Assembly (NCBI RefSeq): GCF_003696265.1
Contig: NZ_RFFH01000007.1
Coordinates: 310,001 to 374,000 of the forward strand
Length of the DNA stretch: 64,000 nucleotides
Origin: Nocardia stercoris
Lineage (GTDB): Bacteria; Actinomycetota; Actinomycetes; Mycobacteriales; Mycobacteriaceae
Direction: 5' to 3'
In this document: one piece after another, positions 19,318 through 28,246 of the stretch
Numbering within the stretch: the first letter of the stretch is position 1
Layout of the letters: every line of letters starts with the position of its first letter
Notes under the pieces: generated by a model
Databases searched by the model: none
What the model was told of the DNA's origin: nothing
The model's input: the letters and a program-made list of their open reading frames with translations, nothing else
Position numbers and translations under genes: made by a program

Positions 19318-20702
19318 ACGAGCAGATGCCGGCCGGCGGCGAACTGGTCGAGCGCGTCCTGGCGGCGGCCCGGGCCGCCGACACCGTCGTGCTGGTCACC
19401 GACAAGCACGAGGCCTCGCTGCGGTGGGCCGGTAATTCCATGACCACCAACGGTTCCTCGATCTCGCGTGAGTGGTCGGTGGTGTCGATCCTGCGCGACG
19501 GCGCGGCCGCGCGGGTCGGCAGCGTCACCTCCAGCAGCGTCGACCCGGACGACATCGTCGCGGTGGTGCGGGCGGCGGAGGAGGCCGCGCGGACCGCGCA
19601 GCCCGCTGCCGACGCCATGCCTCTGCTCGAGCCCGCTCCGGCCGCCGATCAGCCGTGGACGGCCGCGGCGGCGACCACGGGGATCGAGGTGTTCGCCGAC
19701 CTGGCCCGCGATCTGTCGGCCGGTTTCGACGGCGCCGACCGGCTCTACGGGTTCGCTCACCACGAGGTGCACACCCAGTGGCTGGGTACGTCCACCGGCG
19801 TGCGGCGGCGCTGGACGCAGCCGACCGGCTCGGTGGAGATCAACGGGAAGCGGGACGCCGGCGGCGATCCGGCCAGCGCCTGGGTCGGTGCGGGCACCAC
19901 CGATTTCTCCGATGTCGCGGTGCCCGCGCTGCTGGGCGAGCTGGACCGGCGGCTGGGCTGGCACACTCGCCGGGTGCAGTTGCCGGCCGGCCGTTACGAC
20001 ACCGTGCTGCCGCCGTCGGCGGTGGCCGACCTGCTGATCTACCTGGTGTGGACGATGACCGGGCGCGGCGCCCAGGAGGGCCACACCGCGCTGTCGGCGC
20101 CCGGCGGTACCCGGGTCGGTGAGCGCCTCACCGACCTGCCGTTGACGCTGTACTCCGATCCGGGCGCGAAGGGCCTCGAGTACCGGCCGTTCGTGGCGGC
20201 GACCGCCTCGTCGGAGTCGGTGTCGGTGTTCGACAACGGCCTGCCCGCCGCGCGCACCGACTGGGTGCGCGAGGGCGTGATCGAGAACCTGGTCTATCCG
20301 CGGGCCACGGCCGCGGAGTTCGGCGCCCCGGTCACCACGCCCGGCGATAATCTGCTGCTCGACGGCGGTTCCGAGGCCTCGATCGACGATCTGGTCGCCG
20401 GCACCGAGCGCGGACTGCTGCTCACCTGCCTCTGGTATATCCGGGAGGTCGATCCCGCGACGCTACTGCTCACCGGGCTCACCCGCGACGGGGTCTACCT
20501 GATCGAGGACGGCGCGGTCACCGCGGCGGTCAACAACTTCCGGTTCAACGAGAGCCCGCTGGATCTGCTGCGCCGCGTCACGCACGCGGGTGCCACCGAG
20601 CACACGCTCCCGCGGGAATGGAAGGACTGGTTCACCCGCGCGGCGATGCCACCGATCCGGATCCCGGACTTCCACATGAGTTCGGTCAGCCAGGCGACCT
20701 GA
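19314..20702 (+). CDS. tldE: TldE/PmbA-like metallopeptidase partner subunit
   Basis: 462-residue partner of the TldD-like protein. It has the TldD/PmbA fold but no HExxxH motif, as expected for the E subunit, which shapes the chamber while TldD provides the zinc site. Recognisable stretches include VTDKHEASLRWAGN, GRGAQEGHTALSAPGG and TPGDNLLLDGGSEASID. It starts at a GTG that overlaps the tldD-like stop by 4 bp. No nearby peptide gene suggests a specific substrate; housekeeping peptide clearance is more likely, by inference. Confidence 0.92.
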   Translation: MNEQMPAGGELVERVLAAARAADTVVLVTDKHEASLRWAGNSMTTNGSSISREWSVVSILRDGAAARVGSVTSSSVDPDDIVAVVRAAEEAARTAQPAADAMPLLEPAPAADQPWTAAAATTGIEVFADLARDLSAGFDGADRLYGFAHHEVHTQWLGTSTGVRRRWTQPTGSVEINGKRDAGGDPASAWVGAGTTDFSDVAVPALLGELDRRLGWHTRRVQLPAGRYDTVLPPSAVADLLIYLVWTMTGRGAQEGHTALSAPGGTRVGERLTDLPLTLYSDPGAKGLEYRPFVAATASSESVSVFDNGLPAARTDWVREGVIENLVYPRATAAEFGAPVTTPGDNLLLDGGSEASIDDLVAGTERGLLLTCLWYIREVDPATLLLTGLTRDGVYLIEDGAVTAAVNNFRFNESPLDLLRRVTHAGATEHTLPREWKDWFTRAAMPPIRIPDFHMSSVSQAT

Positions 20703-20749
20703 CCACTCGCGGGCCGACTGTCGGCGGTCTCGGTGTCACCGCCTGCCCG

Positions 20750-20772
20750 CGCACGCCCACACGGTGCGTGCG
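20750..20772. terminator. Hairpin between convergent tldE-like and secreted-protein genes
   Basis: A perfect 7-bp stem CGCACGC/GCGTGCG (20750-20756 with 20766-20772, 9-nt loop) lies between two convergent genes and could end both transcripts. It lacks a T-run, which is common in actinobacteria. Confidence 0.4.
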
Positions 20773-20797
20773 GTTGTCGGCAACGGCGTTCGCCGAT

Positions 20798-21175
20798 CTA
20801 GGCCCCGGCTAGCGGCAACTCGATATAGGCGAGCGACGATGCGCTTGCCTGGTAGAAGGCGCCCGCGTCGGCGACCCCGGGACCGCCTCCGGTCTCGTCA
20901 TGGTTGCCGCACTCGTCCACGGGCGCGTTGGCGTCGTTGCAGTCGGTACCGGCGCTGTTGTCGTCACTGCAGCTGTCGTTGTCGCAGTGCGGCGGGACCG
21001 GCACCGGCGGTGGCACGGCGGCGTGACCGGTCTGCGCCCAGATCCCGGCCTGTGACACTCCGGGTGTCGCGCTACCCGCAGCGGCCACCGTCGCGGGAAT
21101 CGCCAGCACGAGACCGGCCAGGACCGCCGCCGTACCCAGGCGGCGAGCATTACTCGGATGAATCGCGTCAGTCAC
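20798..21175 (-). CDS. Small secreted acidic cysteine-containing protein
   Basis: 125-residue protein of unknown function. The N-terminus has a signal peptide: basic NARRL, a hydrophobic stretch (about residues 14-32) and a plausible AxA cleavage near residue 33. The mature part is Asn/Asp-rich with four cysteines (in HCDNDSC, TDCND and DECGN), suggesting disulfides or metal binding. The GTG start at 21175 has a GGAAAG site about 10 nt upstream. It is convergent with tldE. I do not recognise a family. Confidence 0.7.
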   Translation of the reverse strand: MTDAIHPSNARRLGTAAVLAGLVLAIPATVAAAGSATPGVSQAGIWAQTGHAAVPPPVPVPPHCDNDSCSDDNSAGTDCNDANAPVDECGNHDETGGGPGVADAGAFYQASASSLAYIELPLAGA

Positions 21176-21519
21176 CGTCTATGCCTTTCCGGCGAGAACA
21201 ATGAATCGATCGCATCTCCCGAAACTTCGTCCAGGACATACCGCGCGGAATCACTACACAACGAATCCTACCGGCGTAACAACGGGCGGAGTCGGTGCTC
21301 CCGCCCAGTGCAACCAGAACGTGCCTTCTCGTCGGCCGCACAGGATCCGGGCCGAACAGCCGATATGATCCACTACCTGGGACAGCCGCCGCTGCAGTGC
21401 GGCCGACTCCGCAGCGCCCGGGCCGCCGAGGCCGGAGACACTCGATCGGTGAGCGGCGATACCGAGTTCGTTGTGGACGATCGTCACGAGTTCTGCCGAG
21501 CGCGAAGGAACCGCAGCCC

Positions 21520-22995
21520 ATGAAATGTGTGGTGTTCGGAGCCACGGGCTATATCGGCGGGCGTCTGGTGCCCGCCCTGTTGGCGGCGGGCCACGAGGTG
21601 CGCGTACTGGCCCGTACCCCCGACAAACTGGACGAAGTCCCGTGGCGGAGTGAAATCGAGGTGCTCGTCGGTGACGTCACCGACGAGAGCAGCGTCGCGG
21701 CGGCGGTCGCGGGCCGGCAAGTGCTCTATTACCTGGTGCATTCGCTGACCCGACGCGATTTCACGCAGATCGACCAGCAGGCTGCCGCGACAGTAGCGGC
21801 CGCCGCGCGGGCCGCGGGGGTGTCGCGGATCGTGTATCTCGGCGGCATCGTTCCCGAGCGGCAGCTGCTCTCGAAGCACCTGGCCTCCAGGGCGGAAGTG
21901 GGCGAAATATTCCGCAGCTCGGGAGTGCCGACGGCCGAGCTGCGGGCCGCGGTGATCATCGGCTCGGGCTCGGCCAGCTTCGAGATGCTGCGCTATCTCT
22001 CCGAGCGGCTGCCGGCGATGGTCACACCCCGCTGGGTGCAGAACCGCATCCAGCCGATCGCGGTGCGTGACGTCCTCCACTATCTGGTGCGGGCGGCGGA
22101 GCTGCCGCGGGAAGTCAACCGCGCGTTCGATATCGGCGGGCCGGATGTGTTCACGTACCTGACGATGATGCACAGGTACGCGGCCGTCGCCGGACTTCCG
22201 CGCCGGCTGATGTTTCCGGTGCCGGTGCTGACCCCGTGGCTGTCCGCGCAATGGGTCGACCTGGTGACGCCGGTCCCGCGCGCCCTTGCGGTCCCGTTGA
22301 TCGAGTCCCTGGTCAACGAGGTCGTCTGCCACGACCACGACATAGCCGGCTACATCGACGACCCGGACGGCGGACTCACCCCCTATGAGCGGTCGGTCGA
22401 ACTCGCGTTGAGCCGCATCCGCAATTCGGAGGTGTCCACCCGCTGGTCGGACGCAAGCCACGGCGTCGCGCCGTCCGATCCGCTACCCACCGACCCGGAC
22501 TGGTCGGGCGGCTCGCTCTACGAGGATCATCGAGAGCGTCACACCCATGCCGCCCCGGAGACCGTGTGGCGCATCATCGAGGCCATCGGCGGCGAGAACG
22601 GCTGGTACTCGTTCCCGCTCGCGTGGTCGGTGCGCGGCTGGATCGACCGGCTCTCCGGCGGCGTCGGGTTGCGCCGGGGGCGCAAGGACACCCACCGCCT
22701 CCACCCGGGCGAGGCCCTGGACTGGTGGCGGGTCGAACATATCGACCGGCCGCGCCTGCTGCGGCTGCGCGCCGAGATGCGGTTGCCCGGCCTGGCTTGG
22801 CTGGAACTGGCCGTCGAACCCGACGGCGACGGTGGCGCCACCTACCGCCAGCGCGCGATCTTCCAGCCCCGGGGGCTGGCCGGACACATCTACTGGAAGG
22901 CCATATCCCCGTTCCACGACATCGTTTTCGGTGGCATGGTCAGAAACATCACCGGAACCGCCGAGCGCGATGAACAGGTGCCTTCGAACCGCTGA
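21520..22995 (+). CDS. SDR-type NAD(P)-binding protein fused to DUF2867
   Basis: 491-residue fusion. The N-terminal 300 residues form an atypical SDR/NmrA-like Rossmann domain with the nucleotide motif GATGYIGG (residues 7-14) and a LVHSL segment. The C-terminal 150 residues resemble DUF2867, a START-like domain (WRIIEAIGGENGWYSF, LDWWRVEHI). This fusion is common in actinobacteria and the substrate is unknown. The ATG at 21520 has an AAGGA site 8 nt upstream; a longer open frame to 21295 lacks homology. It stands alone with its own upstream region. Confidence 0.9.
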   Translation: MKCVVFGATGYIGGRLVPALLAAGHEVRVLARTPDKLDEVPWRSEIEVLVGDVTDESSVAAAVAGRQVLYYLVHSLTRRDFTQIDQQAAATVAAAARAAGVSRIVYLGGIVPERQLLSKHLASRAEVGEIFRSSGVPTAELRAAVIIGSGSASFEMLRYLSERLPAMVTPRWVQNRIQPIAVRDVLHYLVRAAELPREVNRAFDIGGPDVFTYLTMMHRYAAVAGLPRRLMFPVPVLTPWLSAQWVDLVTPVPRALAVPLIESLVNEVVCHDHDIAGYIDDPDGGLTPYERSVELALSRIRNSEVSTRWSDASHGVAPSDPLPTDPDWSGGSLYEDHRERHTHAAPETVWRIIEAIGGENGWYSFPLAWSVRGWIDRLSGGVGLRRGRKDTHRLHPGEALDWWRVEHIDRPRLLRLRAEMRLPGLAWLELAVEPDGDGGATYRQRAIFQPRGLAGHIYWKAISPFHDIVFGGMVRNITGTAERDEQVPSNR

Positions 22996-23063
22996 CGACC
23001 GGCTGGTGCTGTAGTGACGGACACAGCCCAGCCGCCGTTTCCCCGGACGATGCGAGACCGGCG

Positions 23064-24062
23064 TCAGCAGGCGCTCAGGACGCAGGGCAACGCACCGCTG
23101 CCGGAGCCGGTGGTGGTCGGCGTGGTCGTGGGGCCCGGTCCGGCGCCGAACGCGTCGGTGATCGGGGTCGCGGCGGCAGCGGAACCGTTGTGCGGCAGGC
23201 CGTACATGTCCTCGAGGGTGCGCAGCACCGAGAAGTGGTTGATCCGCTCGGGGTAGTTGCCGGTGGTGACGCCGGCGCCGTAGAAGATCGTCGGGATCTG
23301 GTTGGCCGCGCTGATGTCGTCCTCGTCGAATGTCACGATCAGCAGGCTGTTGTGGGTCTTGGCCCACTGGGCGTACGCGTCGAGGTGGTTCTTGGCCCAG
23401 GTGTCACCGGTCGAGACGCTGCAGTCGTGCATGTCGTTGCAGATGTCGGGCACCACGAACGACACGGTCGGCAGGGTGGTGAAATCCGCGGCGGGCCCCT
23501 GCGGGAACGCGGCGAACGTCCGGTTCGACGCGGCGGGGACATTGTCGAAATTCACCCAGGGATTGTGCTTGCGGTAGTAGGTGCCGCTGGAGCAGCCGGT
23601 GTACCCGTCCGACGGCATCGCCTCGGAATATCCGGTGAACGTCTTCCCGGCGCCGATGAGGTCGGAACCCAGGTTCGCCACACCGGTGAAACTCTGTGGG
23701 CAATTGTCGCTGGTGACACCTTGATTCGATCCCGAGAACAGGTCGAGATAGTTCGGCTGGCTCGGATGCTCGATCGCGAACGATTGCGTGAAATTCGCCC
23801 CGGCGGCGGCGAGACCGCTCAGATACGGCGCGGCCGCCGCACCGCCCGATCCGGAGATCGGCACGGCGGATCCGGTGGCCGAACCGCCGACGACCTCGGA
23901 GTAGCTGTGGTTCTCGAAGACGGCGACCACGACGTGGTCGTAGGCGGGCGGGGTGACGGCCGCCGCTTTCTCGGTCGCCCCCAGGCCGAGCAGGGCGCCG
24001 GCGGCGAGCGCCACGGAGGCGGCGCACACCGCCGCCCGCCGCGCGAACGTGGTCGAATTCAT
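23064..24062 (-). CDS. Secreted phosphoesterase (alkaline phosphatase-like, PF04185)
   Basis: 332-residue exported enzyme that hydrolyses phosphate esters; probable phosphatase or phospholipase C superfamily. The signal peptide is clear (FARRAAVCAASVALAAGALL, cleavage near residue 35). The phosphoesterase domain starts at HVVVAVFENHSYSEVVG and has the metal-binding HPSQPNYLDLFSG, FVVPDICNDMHDC and FDEDD stretches. The C-terminus is a Thr/Gly-rich tail ending in CVLSAC. The ATG at 24062 follows a GAGGAC site; the longer frame to 24119 adds non-homologous residues. It is probably active in the cell wall or outside, scavenging phosphate. Confidence 0.9.
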   Translation of the reverse strand: MNSTTFARRAAVCAASVALAAGALLGLGATEKAAAVTPPAYDHVVVAVFENHSYSEVVGGSATGSAVPISGSGGAAAAPYLSGLAAAGANFTQSFAIEHPSQPNYLDLFSGSNQGVTSDNCPQSFTGVANLGSDLIGAGKTFTGYSEAMPSDGYTGCSSGTYYRKHNPWVNFDNVPAASNRTFAAFPQGPAADFTTLPTVSFVVPDICNDMHDCSVSTGDTWAKNHLDAYAQWAKTHNSLLIVTFDEDDISAANQIPTIFYGAGVTTGNYPERINHFSVLRTLEDMYGLPHNGSAAAATPITDAFGAGPGPTTTPTTTGSGSGALPCVLSAC

Positions 24063-24244
24063 GAGCTGTCCTCGCCGATCGGTGAAAGTCGGTCGCAAAT
24101 CGTGCAATACGATAAGCACCGTTCACTCACCCCGGCCGTCGATCGGGACAATTCGACCTACAGTTCCTCGTTGTCACCCGTCCGCGAACGAAAGTTTCGC
24201 CCGATCAGGTTGCGCCGGAACCTATTTCGCCTACCGGATACCGG

Positions 24245-24991
24245 TCACCGAGTGGCGGCGTGCATCTCCCAGATCAGGACCTCGGCCGGCGCGGTCGCGG
24301 TGATCCGCTGCCCGCCGATTCCGGTGAGCCGCACCGCGTCGCCCTGCGCCAGCGCGCCCTGCCCTTCGAAGTCGACGCTGCCGGTCGCCACGTAGACGTG
24401 CCCGTACGGCGCGTCCGGGACGGTGACCGAGCGGCCCGGATCCAGCCGTGCCACGTGCAGTGCCGCGAACCGGTTGCCGATCGTGACGGCCGCGTCGTCG
24501 CGATCCCGGGGCATACCGGAAGCCACCGTCACCAGCGCGTTGCCGGCCAGTGGGGTGCTGATGTCGAGATCCTGGTAGCTGGGCGCCACCCCGGTCTCGT
24601 CCGGAGGTATCCACATCTGGACGACCCGCAGCCGCTGGGTCTCGCGGCGCCCGGCGCCGTTGCGCTCGGAGTGCAGGATGCCGGTGCCCGCGCTCATCCG
24701 TTGGGCCAGACCGGGATACACGACACCGGAGTGACCTTCGGAGTCCTTGTGCACCACGGATCCCTCGAGCACCCAGGTCACGATCTCCATGTCCCGGTGC
24801 TGGTGACTGTCGAACCCCTCCCCCGGGTCGACGATGTCGTCGTTGTGCACCAGCAGCAGCCCGTGCGCGTGCGCGGCCAGGTCGAAGTTGCCGGTGAACG
24901 GGAACGACTGCCGCGAGTCCAGCCACTCGTTGCGCCAGTCGTACCGCTGGTCGCCGCGGATCACCCGCACCTGCGCCGCAAGCTGTGCCAC
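24245..24991 (-). CDS. Pirin family protein
   Basis: 248-residue bicupin protein. The N-terminal cupin carries the iron-binding pattern FDSHQHRDMEIVTWVLEG with a further His in HSERN. Bacterial pirins have been described as quercetinase-like dioxygenases or as redox regulators; which applies here cannot be told. I place the start at the GTG at 24991, because an AGGGAG ribosome site sits 5 nt upstream; the ATG at 25018 lacks one. The GNAT gene ends 88 bp upstream on the same strand and may share a transcript. Confidence 0.9.
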   Translation of the reverse strand: MAQLAAQVRVIRGDQRYDWRNEWLDSRQSFPFTGNFDLAAHAHGLLLVHNDDIVDPGEGFDSHQHRDMEIVTWVLEGSVVHKDSEGHSGVVYPGLAQRMSAGTGILHSERNGAGRRETQRLRVVQMWIPPDETGVAPSYQDLDISTPLAGNALVTVASGMPRDRDDAAVTIGNRFAALHVARLDPGRSVTVPDAPYGHVYVATGSVDFEGQGALAQGDAVRLTGIGGQRITATAPAEVLIWEMHAATR

Positions 24992-25079
24992 GATTCGCTC
25001 CCTCGACTGTCCGATCATGTATACGAACAGGGTGGGCGCGCCGGTATTCCCGGCCGTGCGTTCGGCTGGGCGGCGCCGG

Positions 25080-25427
25080 TCAGGCTTTCTTCCGGCGCAC
25101 CAGATCCTTGGCGTCCGGCGTGACGGGATCGACGATGTCGTCGAAGTCGTGGTGCTTGTCGAGATAGCCGTGCACGAACGGGCAGATCGGCACGATGCGC
25201 TTCCCGGCGGCTGCCGTCTCGCGCAATGCCGCCTCGACGAGCCGCCCGGCCAGCCCACGTCCGGCGAATCGCTGATCGACCTCGGTGTGGTAGAAGATCC
25301 GCTGCACGCCGGCGTCGAGGTATTCGGTGAATCCGGCCTGCTCGCCGTCGACCCGGATCTCGAAGCGACCGGCGGCGACGGCGTTCACGACCGTGATCGT
25401 CGGCTCGGGGGCAGCGGAATCGTTCAT
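25080..25427 (-). CDS. GNAT-like N-acetyltransferase (YjdJ/COG2388 type)
   Basis: 115-residue short acetyltransferase-fold protein. The sequence has the hallmarks of the compact COG2388 group: ITVVNAVAAGRFEI at the start, FYHTEVDQRFAGRGLAGRLVEAAL as the acetyl-CoA loop region (R/QxxGxG-like RFAGRGLA) and the C-terminal CPFVHGYLDKH motif. The acceptor is unknown. The ATG at 25427 has an AGGAGA site upstream. It probably runs with the pirin gene. Confidence 0.88.
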   Translation of the reverse strand: MNDSAAPEPTITVVNAVAAGRFEIRVDGEQAGFTEYLDAGVQRIFYHTEVDQRFAGRGLAGRLVEAALRETAAAGKRIVPICPFVHGYLDKHHDFDDIVDPVTPDAKDLVRRKKA

Positions 25428-25599
25428 CGGTGCGTTCTCCTGATTCGGGTCCGAAAGGCCGGGGCTCCGATGCTATCCGGCGAACCTGCCGTCGTCGTCC
25501 ACCGTGCGCTGCGCTGTTCCGTGTGCCGCTGGGGCTCCCGTGGGTAACGGCGACCACCGAACGGAACCCGCTGATCGTGCGGGTTCCGTTCGGATGCGG

Positions 25600-26805
25600 T
25601 CAGATTCGCGCGAGTTCGAGCGCCGGGTTCACCGGGGCGTCGAAATCGACGGTGTAGCACTGTTCCCGGGTCATCGTCTCCTCGAGCTTCATCAGTTTGG
25701 CGAACGCCGGCATCATGACCGGCATCACCCGGCGCAGCACCGGGCCCATCGTCTTGGTGCTGTTGATCTTGGCGCCGCGGGCGGCGATCCGCTCCACTCG
25801 CGGGCGCCGGATGGCCTCGTAGGTGGCGAACGCGGTGCCGAGGTCGTCGAAGTCGCGCAGGCAGCGGGCAAGTTGCAGGGCGGATTCGATGGCCAGCGAC
25901 GCACCCTGGCCGGTGCTGTTGGACGGCGCGTGGACCGCGTCGCCGACCAGCACCAGCCGGTCGCGATACCAGTGCGGGACCGGCGGCATGATGTGGATCG
26001 CACCCACGACTTCCAGGTCCGCAGGAGTGGTGTTGCGAGCCAGTTCCCCGCCCGGGGTGTCCGGGCCGTAGACGTCGCGGAGGGTGGCCAGCCACTGCTC
26101 GTTCGGCACCGCGCGGGCGTCCGCCAGCGACAGATACTCCTTGCTCGGCAGGTTGGCGCCCCAGCCGACGCGCCCGTCGGGCATCGACCAGTACAGGTAG
26201 TAGGCGTTGCGGCCGTACGCGAACACCATCGTCTCGGCCGGAACCGGCACCGAGACGGTGGTGTACGCGCCGAAACCGAGCATGCCGGTGTAGCCGGCGG
26301 GCGGGGCCTCGGGGTCGATGAGGGTGCGCACCAGCGACTTGATGCCGTCGGCGCCGATCAGCACGTCGCCGTCGGCGGTGCTGCCGTCGGCGAAGCGCGC
26401 GGTGACGCCGCTGGGATGCTCATCGACGCCGACCAGCCGTTTGCCGTAGGTGAACTCGACTCCGGCGGAGACGGCGTGGTCGTGCAGGGCGAGGTGCAGA
26501 TCGCTGCGGTCGACCTGTTGCAGCGGTTCCACACCGGGCAGGCTGGGCAGCGGAACATCCTTGTGGCCCAAGGCCATCACGGTGTGGCGCATCGGGTTGG
26601 CGACTCGGCGCACGGCGTCACCGGCGCCGATGACGTCGAGTGCGGCCAGGCCGTTGGGCGCGAAGCCGAGGGTGGATCCGATGCCGGAGGCGGGGCCGGG
26701 ATAGGCCTCGAAGACGCGGGCGTCGATTCCCACCTTGCGCAGGGCGGTGGCGGCCACCGGGCCGGCGATGCCGCCGCCGACGACCAGAGCGGTACGAATG
26801 GACAT
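25600..26805 (-). CDS. FAD-dependent monooxygenase (PHBH-like)
   Basis: 401-residue flavoprotein of the class A hydroxylase family. It has the N-terminal dinucleotide-binding motif VVGGGIAGPVAATALRKVG, a central IGADGIKS (DG motif) and the second FAD motif LVLVGDAVHAPSNSTGQGAS. Such enzymes hydroxylate aromatic or polyketide-like substrates; the substrate is not evident. The ATG at 26805 has an AGGAG site. A perfect 8-2-8 palindrome lies just upstream and padR lies beyond it on the same strand. Resistance-type monooxygenases of this family inactivate drugs such as rifampicin or tetracycline, but key residues cannot be judged by eye. Confidence 0.9.
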   Translation of the reverse strand: MSIRTALVVGGGIAGPVAATALRKVGIDARVFEAYPGPASGIGSTLGFAPNGLAALDVIGAGDAVRRVANPMRHTVMALGHKDVPLPSLPGVEPLQQVDRSDLHLALHDHAVSAGVEFTYGKRLVGVDEHPSGVTARFADGSTADGDVLIGADGIKSLVRTLIDPEAPPAGYTGMLGFGAYTTVSVPVPAETMVFAYGRNAYYLYWSMPDGRVGWGANLPSKEYLSLADARAVPNEQWLATLRDVYGPDTPGGELARNTTPADLEVVGAIHIMPPVPHWYRDRLVLVGDAVHAPSNSTGQGASLAIESALQLARCLRDFDDLGTAFATYEAIRRPRVERIAARGAKINSTKTMGPVLRRVMPVMMPAFAKLMKLEETMTREQCYTVDFDAPVNPALELARI

Positions 26806-26823
26806 GGGTGACTCCTGACGGGT

Positions 26824-26841
26824 CGGTTCGGAACCGAACCG
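26824..26841. promoter_or_regulatory. Perfect palindrome upstream of monooxygenase
   Basis: CGGTTCGG-AA-CCGAACCG, a perfect 8-bp inverted repeat with a 2-bp spacer, is centred 28 bp upstream of the monooxygenase ATG. Size and place fit an operator; the binding protein is unknown. An RNA hairpin is less likely because the spacer is too short for a loop. Confidence 0.5.
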
Positions 26842-27008
26842 GCCCACCCGCAGTGCGCCCGGTTATCCTCGAGTTGCCACGCTCGGTCCGGGTTCGCCTG
26901 CCGGCGGATGCGGTTCGGGAGGTGAATCATCGGGCTCGGCGCGGTGTTGCCGCACCCGCCGAGTCCGGTGGTGGTTTCGGGCCCGATCACTGCGGGCCCC
27001 GTCGCGGT

Positions 27009-27656
27009 TCAGGCCTGCAGATCCCCTCCTTCGATGTGGGCGGCCACGGCCGCCGGGTCGAATCCGGCCGCGTGCATGGCGCGCCAGAGGTCGACGCCGG
27101 GGAAGGTGCCGTCCACCAGTTCCGCGCGCAGGGCACGGGTCCAGCGGGCTTCCGCCTCGAGCATGGCCACCCGGAATTCGGACTCGATCAGGAACAGCCG
27201 CGGCACCGAGGCGCCCACGACGCGGAGTTCGGTACGGCCGCTGTCGATTTCGCGTTCCAGCTGCTCGATCCGGGTGCCGAGCAGCGCGATCACCTCGTCG
27301 GGCGGCAGCAGGCCCAGGACGGACAGCCCGGCCACGAAGCGGTGGTGTTCGGGTTCGGTGTTCGCGATCAGCTCGCGGGTCCAGTCGGTGAGCTCGGCCC
27401 GGCCCGGGTCGGTGATCCGATAGATGGTGCGTTCGGGCCGGGCCCCGTCGCGCTCGCTGCCGACGATCTCGAGAAATCCGTGTTTCTCGAGGTTCTGCAC
27501 CACGGTGTACAGCGATCCCCATTTGATGTCCATGTCGCGGTCCTTGCCGCGCTCGCGCAGCGTGGACGCGATCTCGTACCGGTGCATCGGCCGCTCGTAC
27601 AGCGTCGCCAGCACGGCAAGGGCCAGGAGATTGCCGACCTTCCGCTTCTTCGCCAC
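27009..27656 (-). CDS. PadR-family transcriptional regulator
   Basis: 215-residue regulator. The winged-helix PadR domain fills residues 1-90 (KVGNLLALAVLATLYERPMHRYEIAST, considered in short parts; then WGSLYTVVQNLEKHGFLE) and a long helical Vir-type C-terminal domain follows. PadR proteins repress detoxification and efflux genes and release DNA on ligand binding. I chose the GTG at 27656 because an AGGAGG site lies 6 nt upstream; the frame stays open to 28370 antisense to the PPOX gene but is not coding there. The divergent PPOX gene starts 87 bp away and shares a clear inverted repeat. Confidence 0.93.
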   Translation of the reverse strand: MAKKRKVGNLLALAVLATLYERPMHRYEIASTLRERGKDRDMDIKWGSLYTVVQNLEKHGFLEIVGSERDGARPERTIYRITDPGRAELTDWTRELIANTEPEHHRFVAGLSVLGLLPPDEVIALLGTRIEQLEREIDSGRTELRVVGASVPRLFLIESEFRVAMLEAEARWTRALRAELVDGTFPGVDLWRAMHAAGFDPAAVAAHIEGGDLQA

Positions 27657-27668
27657 CGCCCGCCTCCT

Positions 27669-27698
27669 TACTCGTCTACGAATATACGCCCACGAGTA
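27669..27698. promoter_or_regulatory. Candidate PadR operator between padR and PPOX gene
   Basis: Inverted repeat TACTCGT (27669-27675) and ACGAGTA (27692-27698), with an AT-rich 16-bp centre that could hold promoter elements. It overlaps the padR ribosome site side and lies between divergent genes. Autoregulation is inferred from place and symmetry. Confidence 0.5.
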
Positions 27699-27743
27699 TT
27701 TGTCGCCAAGCGGTCGGCTCGGTCCCCCGGTTAAGCTCTGGCC

Positions 27744-28124
27744 GTGGACAATCCCTTCGGCGCGGCCGGGACAGCTGAGTTCGTACTCCTCACCACCTAC
27801 AAGAAGGACGGGACGGGTGTCGGCACGCCGCTGTGGGCGGTGCTCGACGGCGGCAAGCTCTACGCCTGGACGCCGACCGACAGCTGGAAGGTCAAGCGGC
27901 TGCGGCGCAATCCGGCCGTCACCGTGCAGCCCTGCGACCGGTCGGGCAAGCCGCTGGCCGGGGACGTGGTCAGCGGGACCGCACAGGTCATGGACGGGCC
28001 GGGCACCGAGCGCGTGCGCGGGCTGATCCGGCGCAAATATCCGATCCTGGGCACGCTGATCGTGCTGGGCAGCAAGATCCGCCGCGGCTCGAGCGGCACG
28101 GTGGGCATCGAGATCACCGCCTGA
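27744..28124 (+). CDS. PPOX-class F420-dependent oxidoreductase
   Basis: 126-residue split-beta-barrel protein of the pyridoxamine-5'-phosphate-oxidase fold. The pattern FVLLTTYKKDGTGVGTPLW followed by KVKRLRRNPAVTVQPCD is typical of small actinobacterial PPOX proteins that bind F420 or FMN. The natural substrate is unknown. It starts with GTG at 27744 and is divergent from padR, with which it shares the inverted-repeat operator. Confidence 0.88.
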   Translation: MDNPFGAAGTAEFVLLTTYKKDGTGVGTPLWAVLDGGKLYAWTPTDSWKVKRLRRNPAVTVQPCDRSGKPLAGDVVSGTAQVMDGPGTERVRGLIRRKYPILGTLIVLGSKIRRGSSGTVGIEITA

Positions 28125-28195
28125 GATGACAATTCCGGCCACAGGGGTGATTCCCGGGGGCCGGCCGCGCGCCCCGGCGACAGCACCCGCCGCGA

Positions 28196-28207
28196 TCGCT
28201 TGGATGA
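28196..28207 (+). repeat. 12-bp element shared upstream of both lipase genes, copy 1
   Basis: TCGCTTGGATGA occurs here and at 29550-29561. Both copies end about 40 bp before the respective lipase start codons. It could be a shared promoter element or a remnant of the gene duplication. Confidence 0.45.
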
Positions 28208-28246
28208 CAGGGCATCTGTCCGACGAGCTTTCGGGAGATCTTGGGT

